From assembly GCF_002000025.1 (NCBI RefSeq), contig NZ_MUZV01000001.1, positions 605,879 to 669,878 on the forward strand: a DNA stretch of 64,000 nucleotides, given 5' to 3'. The position numbers and the translations under genes are program-made. Numbering within the stretch: the stretch's first letter is position 1; every line of letters begins with the position of its first letter. This document shows, in pieces, positions 1 to 8,748 of this stretch. Under the pieces are notes generated by a model. The model had not been told where the DNA came from and made no database searches. It was given only the letters and a program-made list of their open reading frames with translations. This DNA comes from Cognaticolwellia aestuarii. Lineage in GTDB: Bacteria > Pseudomonadota > Gammaproteobacteria > Enterobacterales > Alteromonadaceae.

Positions 1-191
1 GATGATTGCATATTATTTTCAATGACGTCTTCAGAAGTAACCGCTTCAGTTGTTACTTGTTCAACTTCAACAGGTTCTTGCTCAGGCTCTTCAATGATAT
101 TGTCATTAACATCTTCAACTACCGGAGCAACTTCTTCTTGCTTTTTTTTGCCTAGACCTAGCCAGGAAAACATACCTTTTTTCTTCGACAT
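1..191 (-). CDS. ftsY: Signal recognition particle receptor FtsY (N-terminal part, runs off the window)
   Basis: FtsY is the membrane-associated SRP receptor GTPase that docks ribosome-nascent chain complexes at the SecYEG translocon. Only about 63 N-terminal residues are inside the window. They begin MSKKKGMFSWLGLGKKKQ, the amphipathic membrane-targeting start typical of gammaproteobacterial FtsY, and continue into a strongly acidic stretch rich in Glu, Val and Thr (the A domain). The NG GTPase domain lies beyond base 1. The gene is divergent from rsmD, the conserved enterobacterial and Alteromonadales arrangement, which supports the call independently. The ATG at 189-191 is the only plausible start because the basic MSKKK end directly precedes the conserved FSWLGLGK segment. 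Confidence 0.9.
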   Translation of the reverse strand, partial: MSKKKGMFSWLGLGKKKQEEVAPVVEDVNDNIIEEPEQEPVEVEQVTTEAVTSEDVIENNMQS

Positions 192-376
192 AAATGTATT
201 TACAATCTTAATTAAATGTATTTGATGTATACGTTTACCACTGAAATCATCAATCTATGATTTGTTGCAACTTGAACAATTCAGTAGATCAGTTGGTATT
301 CACAAGTAAACAAGGATAAAATTGTCGATATAGTACCACCTAACCTGCCGACAAAAAAACAAAAGCTGTTTAAGTT

Positions 377-967
377 ATGAGCAAACTCAAAAAACAATCA
401 GATAAAAATGCCAAAACTGGCCATATTCGTATTATTGCCGGTCAGCATCGTGGTCGAAAATTACCGGTATTAATTGCTGACGGCTTGCGTCCAACCACAG
501 ATCGCGTCAAAGAAACCGTATTTAATTGGCTGATGCCTTATATACAAGATGCCAATTGCTTAGATTGTTTTGCCGGCTCTGGTGGACTTGGCTTTGAAGC
601 TATGTCACGTGGTGCAAAATCACTGACCTTAGTTGAACTTAATAAAGCAGCAGCCCAGCAACTAAAGAATAACAAAGCACTACTGAAAATAGATAATATT
701 GAAGTAATACAAAAAAGTGCCCTAGACTTTTTGCAAGCAAACCAACAAAAATTCTCATTAGTTTTTATTGATCCTCCTTTTAGAAAAGGCCTAGCTCAAC
801 AAGCTGCAGAACTATTAGTAACTAACTCATTAGCTGAAGACGCCTTAATATATGTTGAAATGGAAGCGGACACTAACGCACAAGTTATGCCGGGTCATTG
901 GCAGCTTTTGAAAGAAAAAGTAGCCGGGCAAGTGGTTTACCGACTTTATCAAAATAGCGTAAGTTAA
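377..967 (+). CDS. rsmD: 16S rRNA (guanine(966)-N2)-methyltransferase RsmD
   Basis: RsmD methylates N2 of G966 of 16S rRNA in the assembled 30S subunit using S-adenosylmethionine. The 196-residue protein has the usual family length. A short basic N-terminus leads to RIIAGQHRGRKLPV and the RPTTDRVKETVFNWL segment. The Rossmann SAM-binding motif LDCFAGSGGLGFEAMSRGA follows near residues 82-101, and the catalytic N-methyltransferase motif IDPPF near residue 131 (the D/N-PP-Y/F class). The gene is divergent from ftsY with a 185-bp intergenic region, the classical position of rsmD. A strong inverted repeat just downstream separates it from the convergent hydrolase gene. Confidence 0.95.
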   Translation: MSKLKKQSDKNAKTGHIRIIAGQHRGRKLPVLIADGLRPTTDRVKETVFNWLMPYIQDANCLDCFAGSGGLGFEAMSRGAKSLTLVELNKAAAQQLKNNKALLKIDNIEVIQKSALDFLQANQQKFSLVFIDPPFRKGLAQQAAELLVTNSLAEDALIYVEMEADTNAQVMPGHWQLLKEKVAGQVVYRLYQNSVS

Positions 968-985
968 AAATTATAGCGATTAACC

Positions 986-1023
986 AGGAAATACCTTTAT
1001 ATTAAACTCAAAAGGTATTTCCT
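986..1023. terminator. 13-bp inverted repeat between convergent genes (probable bidirectional terminator)
   Basis: Arms at 986-998 (AGGAAATACCTTT) and 1011-1023 are perfectly complementary around a 12-nt loop. The hairpin sits 19 bases after the rsmD stop and 42 bases after the convergent serine hydrolase gene. It lacks a long uridine tract on either side, so termination is inferred from position and stem strength. Confidence 0.6.
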
Positions 1024-1064
1024 ATTTCTCCATCCGTCACAAATGACACTAAGTACTGATAGCT

Positions 1065-2654
1065 TTAGTGCGACACTTTAGGCTTTAACGTTAAGTCATG
1101 AAAATCAAAACTAAAGTCAGTGGCATTAGATACCGCTTCCATGCTGACAAAGTTAATACTGCCATCAGTGTTGAGATTAAAGTTTACATAAGCGTCAGCC
1201 TCTAATGTTCGATCATCCCAACGAACGATAAAGGTATTATGCTGGTAATGTTCTAAACTGCCATGCAGTGCAGGGGTGTTAGCAAACTGCATCATCAACT
1301 TGTTATTTTCCAAGCTAATAACAATTTCACCGTACCAGTTATCGATATAAGTTTGTGCATAACTTGTCAATGGCAAAGAAGGCGTCGAGTCTTTGTCCGC
1401 CTGTGAAGCTTGCATAGCAAGATCAGATTGCTTTTCAGCATTATAGGTTTGTTGTTGAGCAGCATAGTGTGCAACCCAATCTTTTGCGGGTAGCTCAAGA
1501 TACTCGGTAAGAATTTGTTGCGATAGAGCATTGAAAGCAAAGCCCGATTGTTGATTCGTTAAAATGACCATGGCTAAGTTTTCTTCTGGCACCATCACAA
1601 CTTTTGACACCATGCCTAATATGCCACCGGTATGCTGTACCACTTTAACGCCATGATAATCTTTAACGAACCAACCTAAGGCATAAGCAGTAAAATGGGT
1701 TTTATCTTCCACAGTTGCTCGCTCCGGCACAGGCAATAAGGTACGTGCTTGCCACATTTCTCGGCTTTGTTGTGTACTGAAAAGTCTTAAGTCTTGTTCG
1801 CCATCTTGACCATATTTGCCCTTGCTTAGCTGGGCTTTAAGCCAAAGTGACATGTCATTAACGCTTGAAGCAACAGAGCCTGCTGAAGAGAACTTTTCTA
1901 AAAAATTGCCGCCAACAACATGTAACTTACCCTCTAATGGTACATGAGCACGCGCAACATTTTTGTTGTTATCAGGAATTAATGAAAACTTTGCTCGAGT
2001 ATTCTTCATGCCTAATTTATCAAAAATACGACTCTGAATCACTTCGTGCCAAGGCTTGCCAGTAATTTTTGCAATAATTTCACCGGCAATGACATACATC
2101 AGGTTGTCATAGGCAAATTCGCTACGAAAGCTCGATACTTGTGGTAAATGCTTTAAGCCCTTAATAACGTCTTGATTAGTTAAGGTTGTTTCTGGCCAAA
2201 TCATTAAGTCGCCAGCACCTAAGCCTAAGCCACTGTTGTGTGACAATAAGTCAATGATGGTAAATTCACGTGTGACATAAGCATCAGGTAACTGAAATTC
2301 AGGAATAATATCAATGACTTTTGTTTTCCAGCTTAGCTTGCCCTCATCAACCAGACCTGCCAACAATGCTGCTGTCATGGCCTTGGTATTTGAAGCGACG
2401 CCAAATAGCGTATCCGCATTCACTTTTTGCTGACTGCCATGTTTTAAGACACCAAAACCTTTGCTCAGCACTACCTCGTTATCTTTAATAATAGCAACCG
2501 CTATGCCGGGTACTTGAAATGCTGCCATCGCTTTGTGTACTGACGATTCAACTTTCGCCACTTTGCTGCTAGGCGCTTTATCTGCGGCTTGGGCAACACC
2601 AAGTGTGGTTATAAACAATACACTTGCATATAGCCATGAGTAAGATAGTTTCAT
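1065..2654 (-). CDS. Periplasmic serine hydrolase of the class C beta-lactamase / penicillin-binding protein family
   Basis: A 529-residue protein with a cleavable signal peptide (hydrophobic residues about 7-20, cleavage after AQA around residue 23). The beta-lactamase-like fold covers roughly residues 30-400. The SxxK nucleophile motif is S88-N-T-K91, a YDN motif lies in FAYDNLMYVIAGE, and an HTGG motif stands where class C enzymes have KTG. About 110 further residues form a beta-rich C-terminal domain of the DUF3471 type, seen on peptidase and esterase members rather than true AmpC enzymes. The substrate cannot be assigned: beta-lactamase, D-aminopeptidase, esterase and cyclic peptide hydrolase all occur in this family. 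The length, about 150 residues above AmpC, and the HTGG triad argue against a resistance enzyme. The gene is monocistronic and convergent with rsmD. Confidence 0.85.
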   Translation of the reverse strand: MKLSYSWLYASVLFITTLGVAQAADKAPSSKVAKVESSVHKAMAAFQVPGIAVAIIKDNEVVLSKGFGVLKHGSQQKVNADTLFGVASNTKAMTAALLAGLVDEGKLSWKTKVIDIIPEFQLPDAYVTREFTIIDLLSHNSGLGLGAGDLMIWPETTLTNQDVIKGLKHLPQVSSFRSEFAYDNLMYVIAGEIIAKITGKPWHEVIQSRIFDKLGMKNTRAKFSLIPDNNKNVARAHVPLEGKLHVVGGNFLEKFSSAGSVASSVNDMSLWLKAQLSKGKYGQDGEQDLRLFSTQQSREMWQARTLLPVPERATVEDKTHFTAYALGWFVKDYHGVKVVQHTGGILGMVSKVVMVPEENLAMVILTNQQSGFAFNALSQQILTEYLELPAKDWVAHYAAQQQTYNAEKQSDLAMQASQADKDSTPSLPLTSYAQTYIDNWYGEIVISLENNKLMMQFANTPALHGSLEHYQHNTFIVRWDDRTLEADAYVNFNLNTDGSINFVSMEAVSNATDFSFDFHDLTLKPKVSH

Positions 2655-3109
2655 TGATATTCCTATACTTATTAGTATTAGTTAAGGTGTTTCTTCAATA
2701 TTAATGACCAATACCGTAACTGAAATTATGCACGCTGACTAGCATTCAAATAAAACCAATAACAATTGTTTTTTAAAGCTAACTTAGCGTAATAAATAAC
2801 AAAACCATAATTTAGCCCTGCGCTAAAGCTAAACTATATCGCAAGGCTCCGCTGGCAATACCAGCATCTTAGCTATCAATGACTAGAATACTCTAGGTAC
2901 AGAGTGAACAAAGGTATGTGGATAAACATTTAGTGATAAGCGAACTCACCTTGCTTGCTCGGTCATCATAATTAAATCATAGCTCTACACTCTTTTATGA
3001 GCTTTCGTTTTAAACACATTAGCCGCTTAAAGTTCACTGCTCTTAAAAAATCGCTTTTCTGCTTTGAACTTTAGACCTAAAAAGTCTTAAAGCCTTTCTT
3101 CTAGAAAAA
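2655..3109. other. Intergenic region, no gene seen
   Basis: This 455-bp AT-rich stretch lies between two minus-strand genes. No open frame with coding character was found. It should hold the promoter of the serine hydrolase at its low-coordinate end. An 8-bp inverted repeat (TAAAGTTC at 3028-3035 and GAACTTTA at 3066-3073, 30-nt loop) lies downstream of the AdoMetDC gene and is too weak to call a terminator. Confidence 0.4.
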
Positions 3110-4078
3110 TCAGAGTGCATGGTTTTCTCCTGCAATATCAAAAGCTTTCGCTTTTACGAAATCTTGTTGAGGTAATATATAGTTAGCAAAGCAAACTAAA
3201 TTATTATTGCTTAGGCGCTCACTAACTCGTGATTTGCTAACATAACTAGTCGGAATAAATCCTGCCATTAGATTAACGAAATCAAAGTCATTAAAGCTTA
3301 ATAAATCAAATGATTTAGGTGCTAGTACGGCTAAAAATCGTTCACTAAGCTCGCTTAAGTTCATATTCGATTCAACACTGACATAGCTGCTATTCGCTTG
3401 TGGCGTAACATGAATCGTAAGGTAATACTTGCCTTTAATAGCGTTAACCGAATAACCAAAGGGATCAAAAACAAAATCATCTAACAAAAAGTCACCAATC
3501 AACTGATCTAGCTGCAAAAATTGACGAATTTCTGCTGATTTCAAACCAGCCGTAGTTAATTTTTCAGAAGCCTCAGCGCTGATTTGATAGGCTAAAAACT
3601 CATAGATTTTATCAAGGTTATTGACTCTAAAGTTATTGTCTTGGTGAAAAATATAATTGTGATGGCTATCTAACTCACCAAATCGATAGGCTTTGCCAGC
3701 AACATACTGACCCAATAACTTAATATCATCACCAAAGCTGCTAGGTTGAGCATGCGCAAAGTATTCGTTTTTACGTTGATATGTGACTTGCTGAATTTTA
3801 TCCATACCAATCTGCTGAATAAAAAATTCAACTGAATGTACTAAACGCGTATTACCGCAAGTTAAAATAACGAACCGGTCATGCCAAACAAATAAGCTGG
3901 ATTCAGAAAGCAGAAACGCTTTGCAGTGCTCATTTTTAACCGATGATAGAATTTGTGCATTACAACATTGTACTAATGCAACCCAAAATTCATCTTCAAT
4001 ATGATCGAGTAGTGAAATCTTGGTTGTATTTACAACTATTTCAGCTTTTTTTTCAGAACCTTCAAAAAACAAAAACAT
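3110..4078 (-). CDS. S-adenosylmethionine decarboxylase proenzyme, eukaryotic-type (large single-chain class)
   Basis: AdoMetDC makes decarboxylated SAM, the aminopropyl donor for spermidine synthesis, with a self-generated pyruvoyl cofactor. The 322-residue chain matches the eukaryotic class, not the short bacterial SpeD. By recalled alignment with the human enzyme: FFEGSE near the N-terminus supplies F5, E6 and E9 (human F7, E8, E11); LSE-SS places the autocleavage site between E59 and S60 (human E67/S68); C74 matches C82; F204 matches F223; S210 and H223 match processing residues S229 and H243. Human E247, which contacts the substrate ribose, is Q227 here. The ATG at 4078 is preferred because FFEGSE normally lies within ten residues of the start. 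A GTG at 4108 would add ten residues, and a GAGGG immediately before the ATG sits too close to decide. No spermidine synthase gene is adjacent. Confidence 0.85.
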   Translation of the reverse strand: MFLFFEGSEKKAEIVVNTTKISLLDHIEDEFWVALVQCCNAQILSSVKNEHCKAFLLSESSLFVWHDRFVILTCGNTRLVHSVEFFIQQIGMDKIQQVTYQRKNEYFAHAQPSSFGDDIKLLGQYVAGKAYRFGELDSHHNYIFHQDNNFRVNNLDKIYEFLAYQISAEASEKLTTAGLKSAEIRQFLQLDQLIGDFLLDDFVFDPFGYSVNAIKGKYYLTIHVTPQANSSYVSVESNMNLSELSERFLAVLAPKSFDLLSFNDFDFVNLMAGFIPTSYVSKSRVSERLSNNNLVCFANYILPQQDFVKAKAFDIAGENHAL

Positions 4079-4108
4079 ACCCTCAACGAAAAAAATAAAG
4101 CTGATCAC

Positions 4109-4640
4109 GAAATTAAAAAGACTAATTAGCGGACAAAAGAGTGCGCGCTATTTTACAAAACAAAAACGACTTTACAATAAAAAACTAGCCGTGCTTTGCC
4201 ATAAAATTATTGCTTTAAATAAGGTTAATGCGACCCTTGAATTCAATGGTACAGCATGCTTTCACAAAGACACAAGAGACAAACGTAATGCTTTACGCGA
4301 TGTTTATCATAGCATTGAATCATAATCGCCTTATTTAGATGCTGATATAGTAGTGATATTTATTGTGCTTAATAATATTAATTACCAAAAGATTGAGACG
4401 TTTGACAAATATAGCGGTATAGAAAAACAGCGGCATAATGGTAATTATGACTTTACTAAATTTTTTTTGTTGTAAAAAATAGTCCTAGAAGGATTCATTT
4501 TCGTGTAAAACTGCTCAACTGAATGAACAAAATATCAAATGTCACCATTGTATTTTGATTATAGAAAAATCATCTTAACCAATTAATTTCACTAAAAATA
4601 ACTCAAAATATTTTTTGTTAAGCTCACTATTTATCTACAA
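4109..4640. other. Intergenic region, no convincing gene
   Basis: The 661-bp gap between the divergent AdoMetDC and TonB receptor genes is very AT-rich. A plus-strand frame of about 100 codons (4020-4325) overlaps the AdoMetDC start antisense, is Lys-rich and has no recognisable motif, so it is not called. The regulatory palindromes nearer the receptor gene are listed separately. Confidence 0.4.
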
Positions 4641-4658
4641 GTTTGATCTACATCAAAC
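4641..4658. promoter_or_regulatory. Perfect FNR/ANR-type operator upstream of the TonB receptor
   Basis: GTTTGATCTACATCAAAC is an 18-bp perfect palindrome holding the FNR consensus TTGAT-N4-ATCAA at 4643-4656. It lies 112-129 bases before the receptor ATG. FNR-family regulators (FNR, EtrA, ANR) bind this sequence when oxygen is low. A CRP site would need TGTGA halves, which are absent. Confidence 0.7.
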
Positions 4659-4663
4659 GGTGC

Positions 4664-4680
4664 TGCGACATAATGTCGCA
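4664..4680. promoter_or_regulatory. 17-bp perfect palindrome next to the FNR box (unidentified operator)
   Basis: TGCGACAT-A-ATGTCGCA is perfectly symmetric, GC-rich compared with its surroundings, and only 5 bp downstream of the FNR box. No known regulator was recognised from the sequence. Its place between the FNR box and the start codon suggests a second regulator of the receptor gene or a hairpin in the leader. Confidence 0.4.
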
Positions 4681-4769
4681 CTCCGTTTAACTCCTTTTGT
4701 TTTTAGCAAATATATCAGTAAAAATCGTCCTGTTAGCCACTCACGCTTATTCATCAGGATGTAAAAAAA

Positions 4770-6827
4770 ATGCAGATCTCTAAAATTTCCCAAGCACTTG
4801 CTGTTATTTTATCGGTTACAGCAACGTCTGTTTTCGCTGAAGATATTGCGAAAAGTAGTATTGAAGTTATTACCATTGAAGCACCCAAATTAGCTCAGTC
4901 AGATACCGCATTAGCAGAGGGTAACTTAGTTATGCCTGACGTTGCTGATTGGCTTAAAACAGTACCTGGTGCCAATATCAATAAAAATGGCCCTATTACT
5001 GGTATTGCACAGTACCGCGGTATGTTTGGTGAGCGTGTAGCGAAAAACATTGGTGGCCAACACATTGTTAGTGCTGGACCAAACGCTATGGATGCCCCTT
5101 TAACTTATATCAACCCGATCATGGTAAAATCAGTTGCCGTTTATCGAGGTATTGCGCCAGTAAGTGCAGGTATTGATACATTGGGTGGTGCAATAAAAGT
5201 GAACTTAAAACAAGCGGAAGTTGATACTGGCGCAACACTAGGTGGTGATTTAGCCTTAAGTTATAACGATATTAACGACGCCTCTACTTTCGCTGGTGAT
5301 CTTAATATCAGCAATGAAAATACCGGTGTTTTACTGTATTTAACCGACCAACAAGGCGATGACTATCAAGATGGTGATGGCAATACTATTTCTTCAACCC
5401 AATACAACAAACAGCAATATGGCGCTGACTTACGTCACCAGCAAGATGACTGGGAAATTGGTCTAACTTGGCATCACGCTGAAACTGATGAATCTGGCAC
5501 TCCGGCATTACCGATGGATATTGATTACATCGAATCTGACCGTTATAGCCTTGACGGTAAATTACAACTCAGTGATTGGCAATTAAGTTGGCAACTAGGT
5601 TATCAAGATGCCATTCATGGTATGGATAACTTCAGTCAACGCGTCAGCATGGATACCAGCATGTATCGCTACAATACTACTGATGCTAAAACTCGTAACT
5701 ATAAGTTCTTACTCAGTCAAGGCGACTGGCTATTTGGGCTTGAAGGGTACGATTCAGATCATAACGCTGACATTAGCAACCCTGAAAATGCGATGTTCAG
5801 TATCGTTAACTTTAACCAAGTAAAAAATCAGCGTAATAGTGCCTTTGTAGAATGGACCCCAAGTAGCGGTAAGTTTTCACATACTTTAGGGTTACGCTTA
5901 AAAGATAATCGTGCTGATGCTGGCAAAGTATCAAGCTCCATGGCAATGATGAACCCCAATATTAAAGCCCTGCGTGATGAGTTTAATGACGCTGATCGTG
6001 ATGTTTCAGATACCACCTTTGATCTTGCGCTAAATAGTGAATATCAATGGAGTGATGCATTAGCCTTAAACTATGCCGTGGCGATTAAACAACGAGCACC
6101 GAGCTATCAAGAGCGTTACTTATGGATGCCAATGCAAGCAACTGGCGGTTTAGCTGACGGTAAAACTTACGTGGGTAACATTAATTTAGATGTTGAAACC
6201 GCTTACCAGATTAATGCCGGACTTTCATACCAACAAGGTGATTTTGCCATTGCGCCGCAGTTTTTCTATCAAAAAGTGGATGACTATATTCAAGGTACTC
6301 CTTCGACAGATATGCGAGTAAAAATGGTGGCAAGCATGATGGGTGATGATAGCCCATTAACTTTCGATAATATCGACGCCACTCTCTACGGTGTAGATAT
6401 GAATTGGCATTACCGTCTTAATGAACACTTTAAGCTATCTGGTATTGTCAGTTACGTTAAAGGTGAGCGAGATGATATTAATGACGATTTATATCGTATT
6501 TCACCACTAAACACGCGTATCAACTTACTTTATCACTATAAAAATTGGCAAAGTAACTTAGCTATTCATGCTTATGCTTCGCAAGATGATGTTTCAGCAT
6601 TAAATAATGAACAAGCTTCGGCAGGTTATGCAGTTGTTGACTGGCAAGTAGATTACTTTGTCAGTAGCGGGCTAGTTGTACGTTTAGGTGCTAACAACTT
6701 ATTAGACAAACAATATAGTGACCATTTAGGCGGTGTTAATCGTGCCAATGGTAGTGATATTGCTGTAGGAGAAAAGGTCAGTGCGATGGGCAGAAATGTT
6801 TACCTTGCCATGGACTACCAGTTTTAA
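4770..6827 (+). CDS. TonB-dependent outer-membrane receptor, OprC/NosA copper-receptor type
   Basis: A 685-residue receptor with a signal peptide (cleavage after VFA about residue 23), a plug domain and a beta-barrel ending in the terminal aromatic (YQF). Sequence around GPNAMDAPLTYINP and YLWMPMQATGGLADGKTYVGN resembles OprC and NosA, the TonB-dependent copper receptors. NosA serves nitrous oxide reductase maturation. The OprC copper site is CxxxM-HxM. Here the first element reads G103-P-N-A-M107, so the Cys is replaced, while an HGM at 283-285 could supply the HxM half. Methionines are plentiful in predicted outer loops (SSMAMMNP, MRVKMVASMMGDD). The FNR box upstream fits low-oxygen expression. 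Copper is therefore the likely ligand, by inference. A strong terminator follows. Confidence 0.8.
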   Translation: MQISKISQALAVILSVTATSVFAEDIAKSSIEVITIEAPKLAQSDTALAEGNLVMPDVADWLKTVPGANINKNGPITGIAQYRGMFGERVAKNIGGQHIVSAGPNAMDAPLTYINPIMVKSVAVYRGIAPVSAGIDTLGGAIKVNLKQAEVDTGATLGGDLALSYNDINDASTFAGDLNISNENTGVLLYLTDQQGDDYQDGDGNTISSTQYNKQQYGADLRHQQDDWEIGLTWHHAETDESGTPALPMDIDYIESDRYSLDGKLQLSDWQLSWQLGYQDAIHGMDNFSQRVSMDTSMYRYNTTDAKTRNYKFLLSQGDWLFGLEGYDSDHNADISNPENAMFSIVNFNQVKNQRNSAFVEWTPSSGKFSHTLGLRLKDNRADAGKVSSSMAMMNPNIKALRDEFNDADRDVSDTTFDLALNSEYQWSDALALNYAVAIKQRAPSYQERYLWMPMQATGGLADGKTYVGNINLDVETAYQINAGLSYQQGDFAIAPQFFYQKVDDYIQGTPSTDMRVKMVASMMGDDSPLTFDNIDATLYGVDMNWHYRLNEHFKLSGIVSYVKGERDDINDDLYRISPLNTRINLLYHYKNWQSNLAIHAYASQDDVSALNNEQASAGYAVVDWQVDYFVSSGLVVRLGANNLLDKQYSDHLGGVNRANGSDIAVGEKVSAMGRNVYLAMDYQF

Positions 6828-6925
6828 CAGCTATGTTTCATGGTTACACTCTGCCATGACCAATATTTTGCTGTTGGATAATCATATAACTTGGTAGTGC
6901 ACACACCGCCAAGTTGTATGGCTAT

Positions 6926-6958
6926 AAAACCAGTATCATTTTGATACTGGTTTTTTTT
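6926..6958 (+). terminator. Rho-independent terminator of the TonB receptor gene
   Basis: A 13-bp perfect stem AAAACCAGTATCA (6926-6938) / TGATACTGGTTTT (6943-6955) with a TTTT loop runs into a run of eight T from 6951. It overlaps the stop codon of the convergent response regulator gene and may serve both strands. Confidence 0.9.
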
Positions 6959-7475
6959 GTAATTTTCTTTGTAATGTTCGACGGTGCATACCTAATTGAC
7001 GAGCGGTGGCCGACACATTTCCATCATTACTGTTTAGTACCTGATTAATATGCTCCCATTCAACACGTTCTGTCGACATAGTATCGCTATCAATATCCGT
7101 ATCAATAGTATTATTCGGCACTTGTTCGGTATCTAAAGCCGTTAATAACATTTGTGTATTAACTGGCTTTGCTAAGTAGTCATCTGCACCTAAGCGCATA
7201 GCTTGTACAGCTGTAGCCACACTGGCAAAGCCTGTAAGCAAAACTATTTTAACTTTAGGTAAGGTTGCCCTGATCGGTTTAATTAACGTTAAACCATTAT
7301 CAGCTGCTAGTTTCATATCCAGTAAAATACAGTCGGGTTTTTGCTGTAAACAAGCGTGCAGAGCCTGATCAGCTTGATGAACTTGTTGGCAACTAAAGCC
7401 ATATTTAGACATACGGCGTGCTAACGTTGCAGCAAAGGAAACATCATCTTCAATAATCAATAATTTTTTCATCAC
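6936..7475 (-). CDS. Response regulator of the PrrA/RegA/ActR family
   Basis: A 179-residue regulator: receiver domain (residues 1-120) with acidic pocket E9-D10-D11 and phosphoacceptor D53 in ILLDMKL, then a linker and a C-terminal Fis-type helix-turn-helix ending ARQLGMHRRTLQRKLQKK. The HRRTLQRKL recognition helix and small size are typical of RegA/PrrA/ActR, global redox regulators of respiration, denitrification and carbon or nitrogen fixation in proteobacteria. The start overlaps the kinase stop by 4 bases (ATGA), so the two are translationally coupled. The stop lies inside the terminator shared with the convergent receptor gene. The call depends on the neighbouring RegB-like kinase as well as the domain order. 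Confidence 0.85.
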   Translation of the reverse strand: MMKKLLIIEDDVSFAATLARRMSKYGFSCQQVHQADQALHACLQQKPDCILLDMKLAADNGLTLIKPIRATLPKVKIVLLTGFASVATAVQAMRLGADDYLAKPVNTQMLLTALDTEQVPNNTIDTDIDSDTMSTERVEWEHINQVLNSNDGNVSATARQLGMHRRTLQRKLQKKPVSK

Positions 7476-8728
7476 TCATCTTCCTTGTTATCGAGCAGTA
7501 AGGGGAGGGTAACTAACGCAATACAACCTTGCTCACTATGATTAATAAGTTTTAACTTTCCACCTAAGCGTTGAAATGTAGAGTTAGACAAAAAAACAGC
7601 CATACCCAACCCAGACTTACTTACCACCATTTGCTCACCTAAAACCTCACGTTGCGCTTGGCTCATATTCGCCTCAATACCTGCGCCAAAATCCCGTAAT
7701 TGCAATGATAAAGTGTTATTAATTCGACTAACCGTTAAGGTAATGTGCTGCTGTTGGCTCTCTTCATTGGCACGAATAGCATTTTGAATTAAATTGAGTA
7801 GGGCTGGCAACAACATGGCATCGGAGACAATTTTGCCATGCACAGGGTCAGCTTGAATAATATCAAGCGCTTGCTCAGGAAAATGAAAATGCATTTGATC
7901 AACCAGTTGCTCCAGCAACTCGGTCACTGATAATTGTGTTTTTTTGTTTTCTCTAATAGAGGTTGCTAATGAGCGAAAATAGCCGAGTTGATTAGTACAT
8001 GCAGTCAAAGGTTGAGCCATAGCGACTATCGCCTCATGTTCGGGGTAATCTTCTGCCAATTCTTCATAAAGTAACTGGATATTAGCCAGTGGTGTGGCAA
8101 CTTGATGAGTTACTTGTGCCGATGCTACACCTAACGCTAATAACTGCTCACTTTTCAGCTGGTCTTCACGTTGTAAGGCAATAGCTCGCTCTCGGTTGGT
8201 GATCACGCGAGCCATAGCACCAACCACAAAAGTGACCACTATCACGGATAATAAAAAATTCGCCCACATACCAATAAAGTGGTTACTCATGTCCATATGA
8301 TGCATGGTATGTTCAGGCATAGTCAGCAGCAAAGCACTATAAGAAGCAATGGCAGAAAATGAAATAAACAATAAATAACTGGCGGGTAGACTAACCGCAG
8401 CAATAACAATAGGTAACAGTAAAAGCGAAACAAAAGCGTTAGTCGCACCACCACTGAGTGATAATAAAACCGTTAAAAAAATCACATCCGCTACTAATTG
8501 TAAAACAATTGCGACATTACCCGCATCACGCTGCCTAAAAATCAAAATACTGAGAATATGAAATAAGCTTTCAACAATGATAACCACCATTAAAGGTAAC
8601 AGGGCTATTTGCAGTGACATGACAAAATAAACAATCAAAACCGTTAAGAATTGAATAATAATTGCAGCTGTTCGTAACAGAAACAGCCGCTGAATAATGG
8701 TCATGTTTTGGTAGTTAATAACCGGCAT
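7472..8728 (-). CDS. Redox-sensing histidine kinase of the RegB/PrrB/ActS family
   Basis: A 418-residue membrane kinase. Six hydrophobic segments lie between residues about 15 and 172, followed by a HisKA domain with phosphoacceptor H208 (QVTHQVATPLANIQ) and an HATPase domain with N box NLIQNAIRANEES and G boxes (DFGAGIE, SGLGMAVFLS). Two RegB hallmarks can be recognised. A periplasmic heptad GGATNAF at 93-99 corresponds to the quinone-binding GGxxNPF, with Ala for Pro. C245, 37 residues after the histidine, lies near the position of the redox-active Cys of RegB, 40 residues after its histidine. The gene is the first of a two-gene operon with the PrrA-like regulator. Confidence is high for a RegB-type kinase and moderate for quinone sensing, given the altered heptad. 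Confidence 0.85.
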   Translation of the reverse strand: MPVINYQNMTIIQRLFLLRTAAIIIQFLTVLIVYFVMSLQIALLPLMVVIIVESLFHILSILIFRQRDAGNVAIVLQLVADVIFLTVLLSLSGGATNAFVSLLLLPIVIAAVSLPASYLLFISFSAIASYSALLLTMPEHTMHHMDMSNHFIGMWANFLLSVIVVTFVVGAMARVITNRERAIALQREDQLKSEQLLALGVASAQVTHQVATPLANIQLLYEELAEDYPEHEAIVAMAQPLTACTNQLGYFRSLATSIRENKKTQLSVTELLEQLVDQMHFHFPEQALDIIQADPVHGKIVSDAMLLPALLNLIQNAIRANEESQQQHITLTVSRINNTLSLQLRDFGAGIEANMSQAQREVLGEQMVVSKSGLGMAVFLSNSTFQRLGGKLKLINHSEQGCIALVTLPLLLDNKEDE

Positions 8729-8748
8729 AGCAATCCTACAACGAGAAA

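Noticed and set aside
1065-2654. Beta-lactam resistance gene of the AmpC class
   Set aside because: SxxK and YDN motifs are shared, but the extra C-terminal domain, greater length and HTGG motif fit peptidase or esterase members of the family.
4020-4325. Lys-rich plus-strand frame of about 100 codons upstream of the TonB receptor
   Set aside because: It starts antisense inside the AdoMetDC gene, has no ribosome site or recognised motif, and the composition follows the AT-rich intergenic region.
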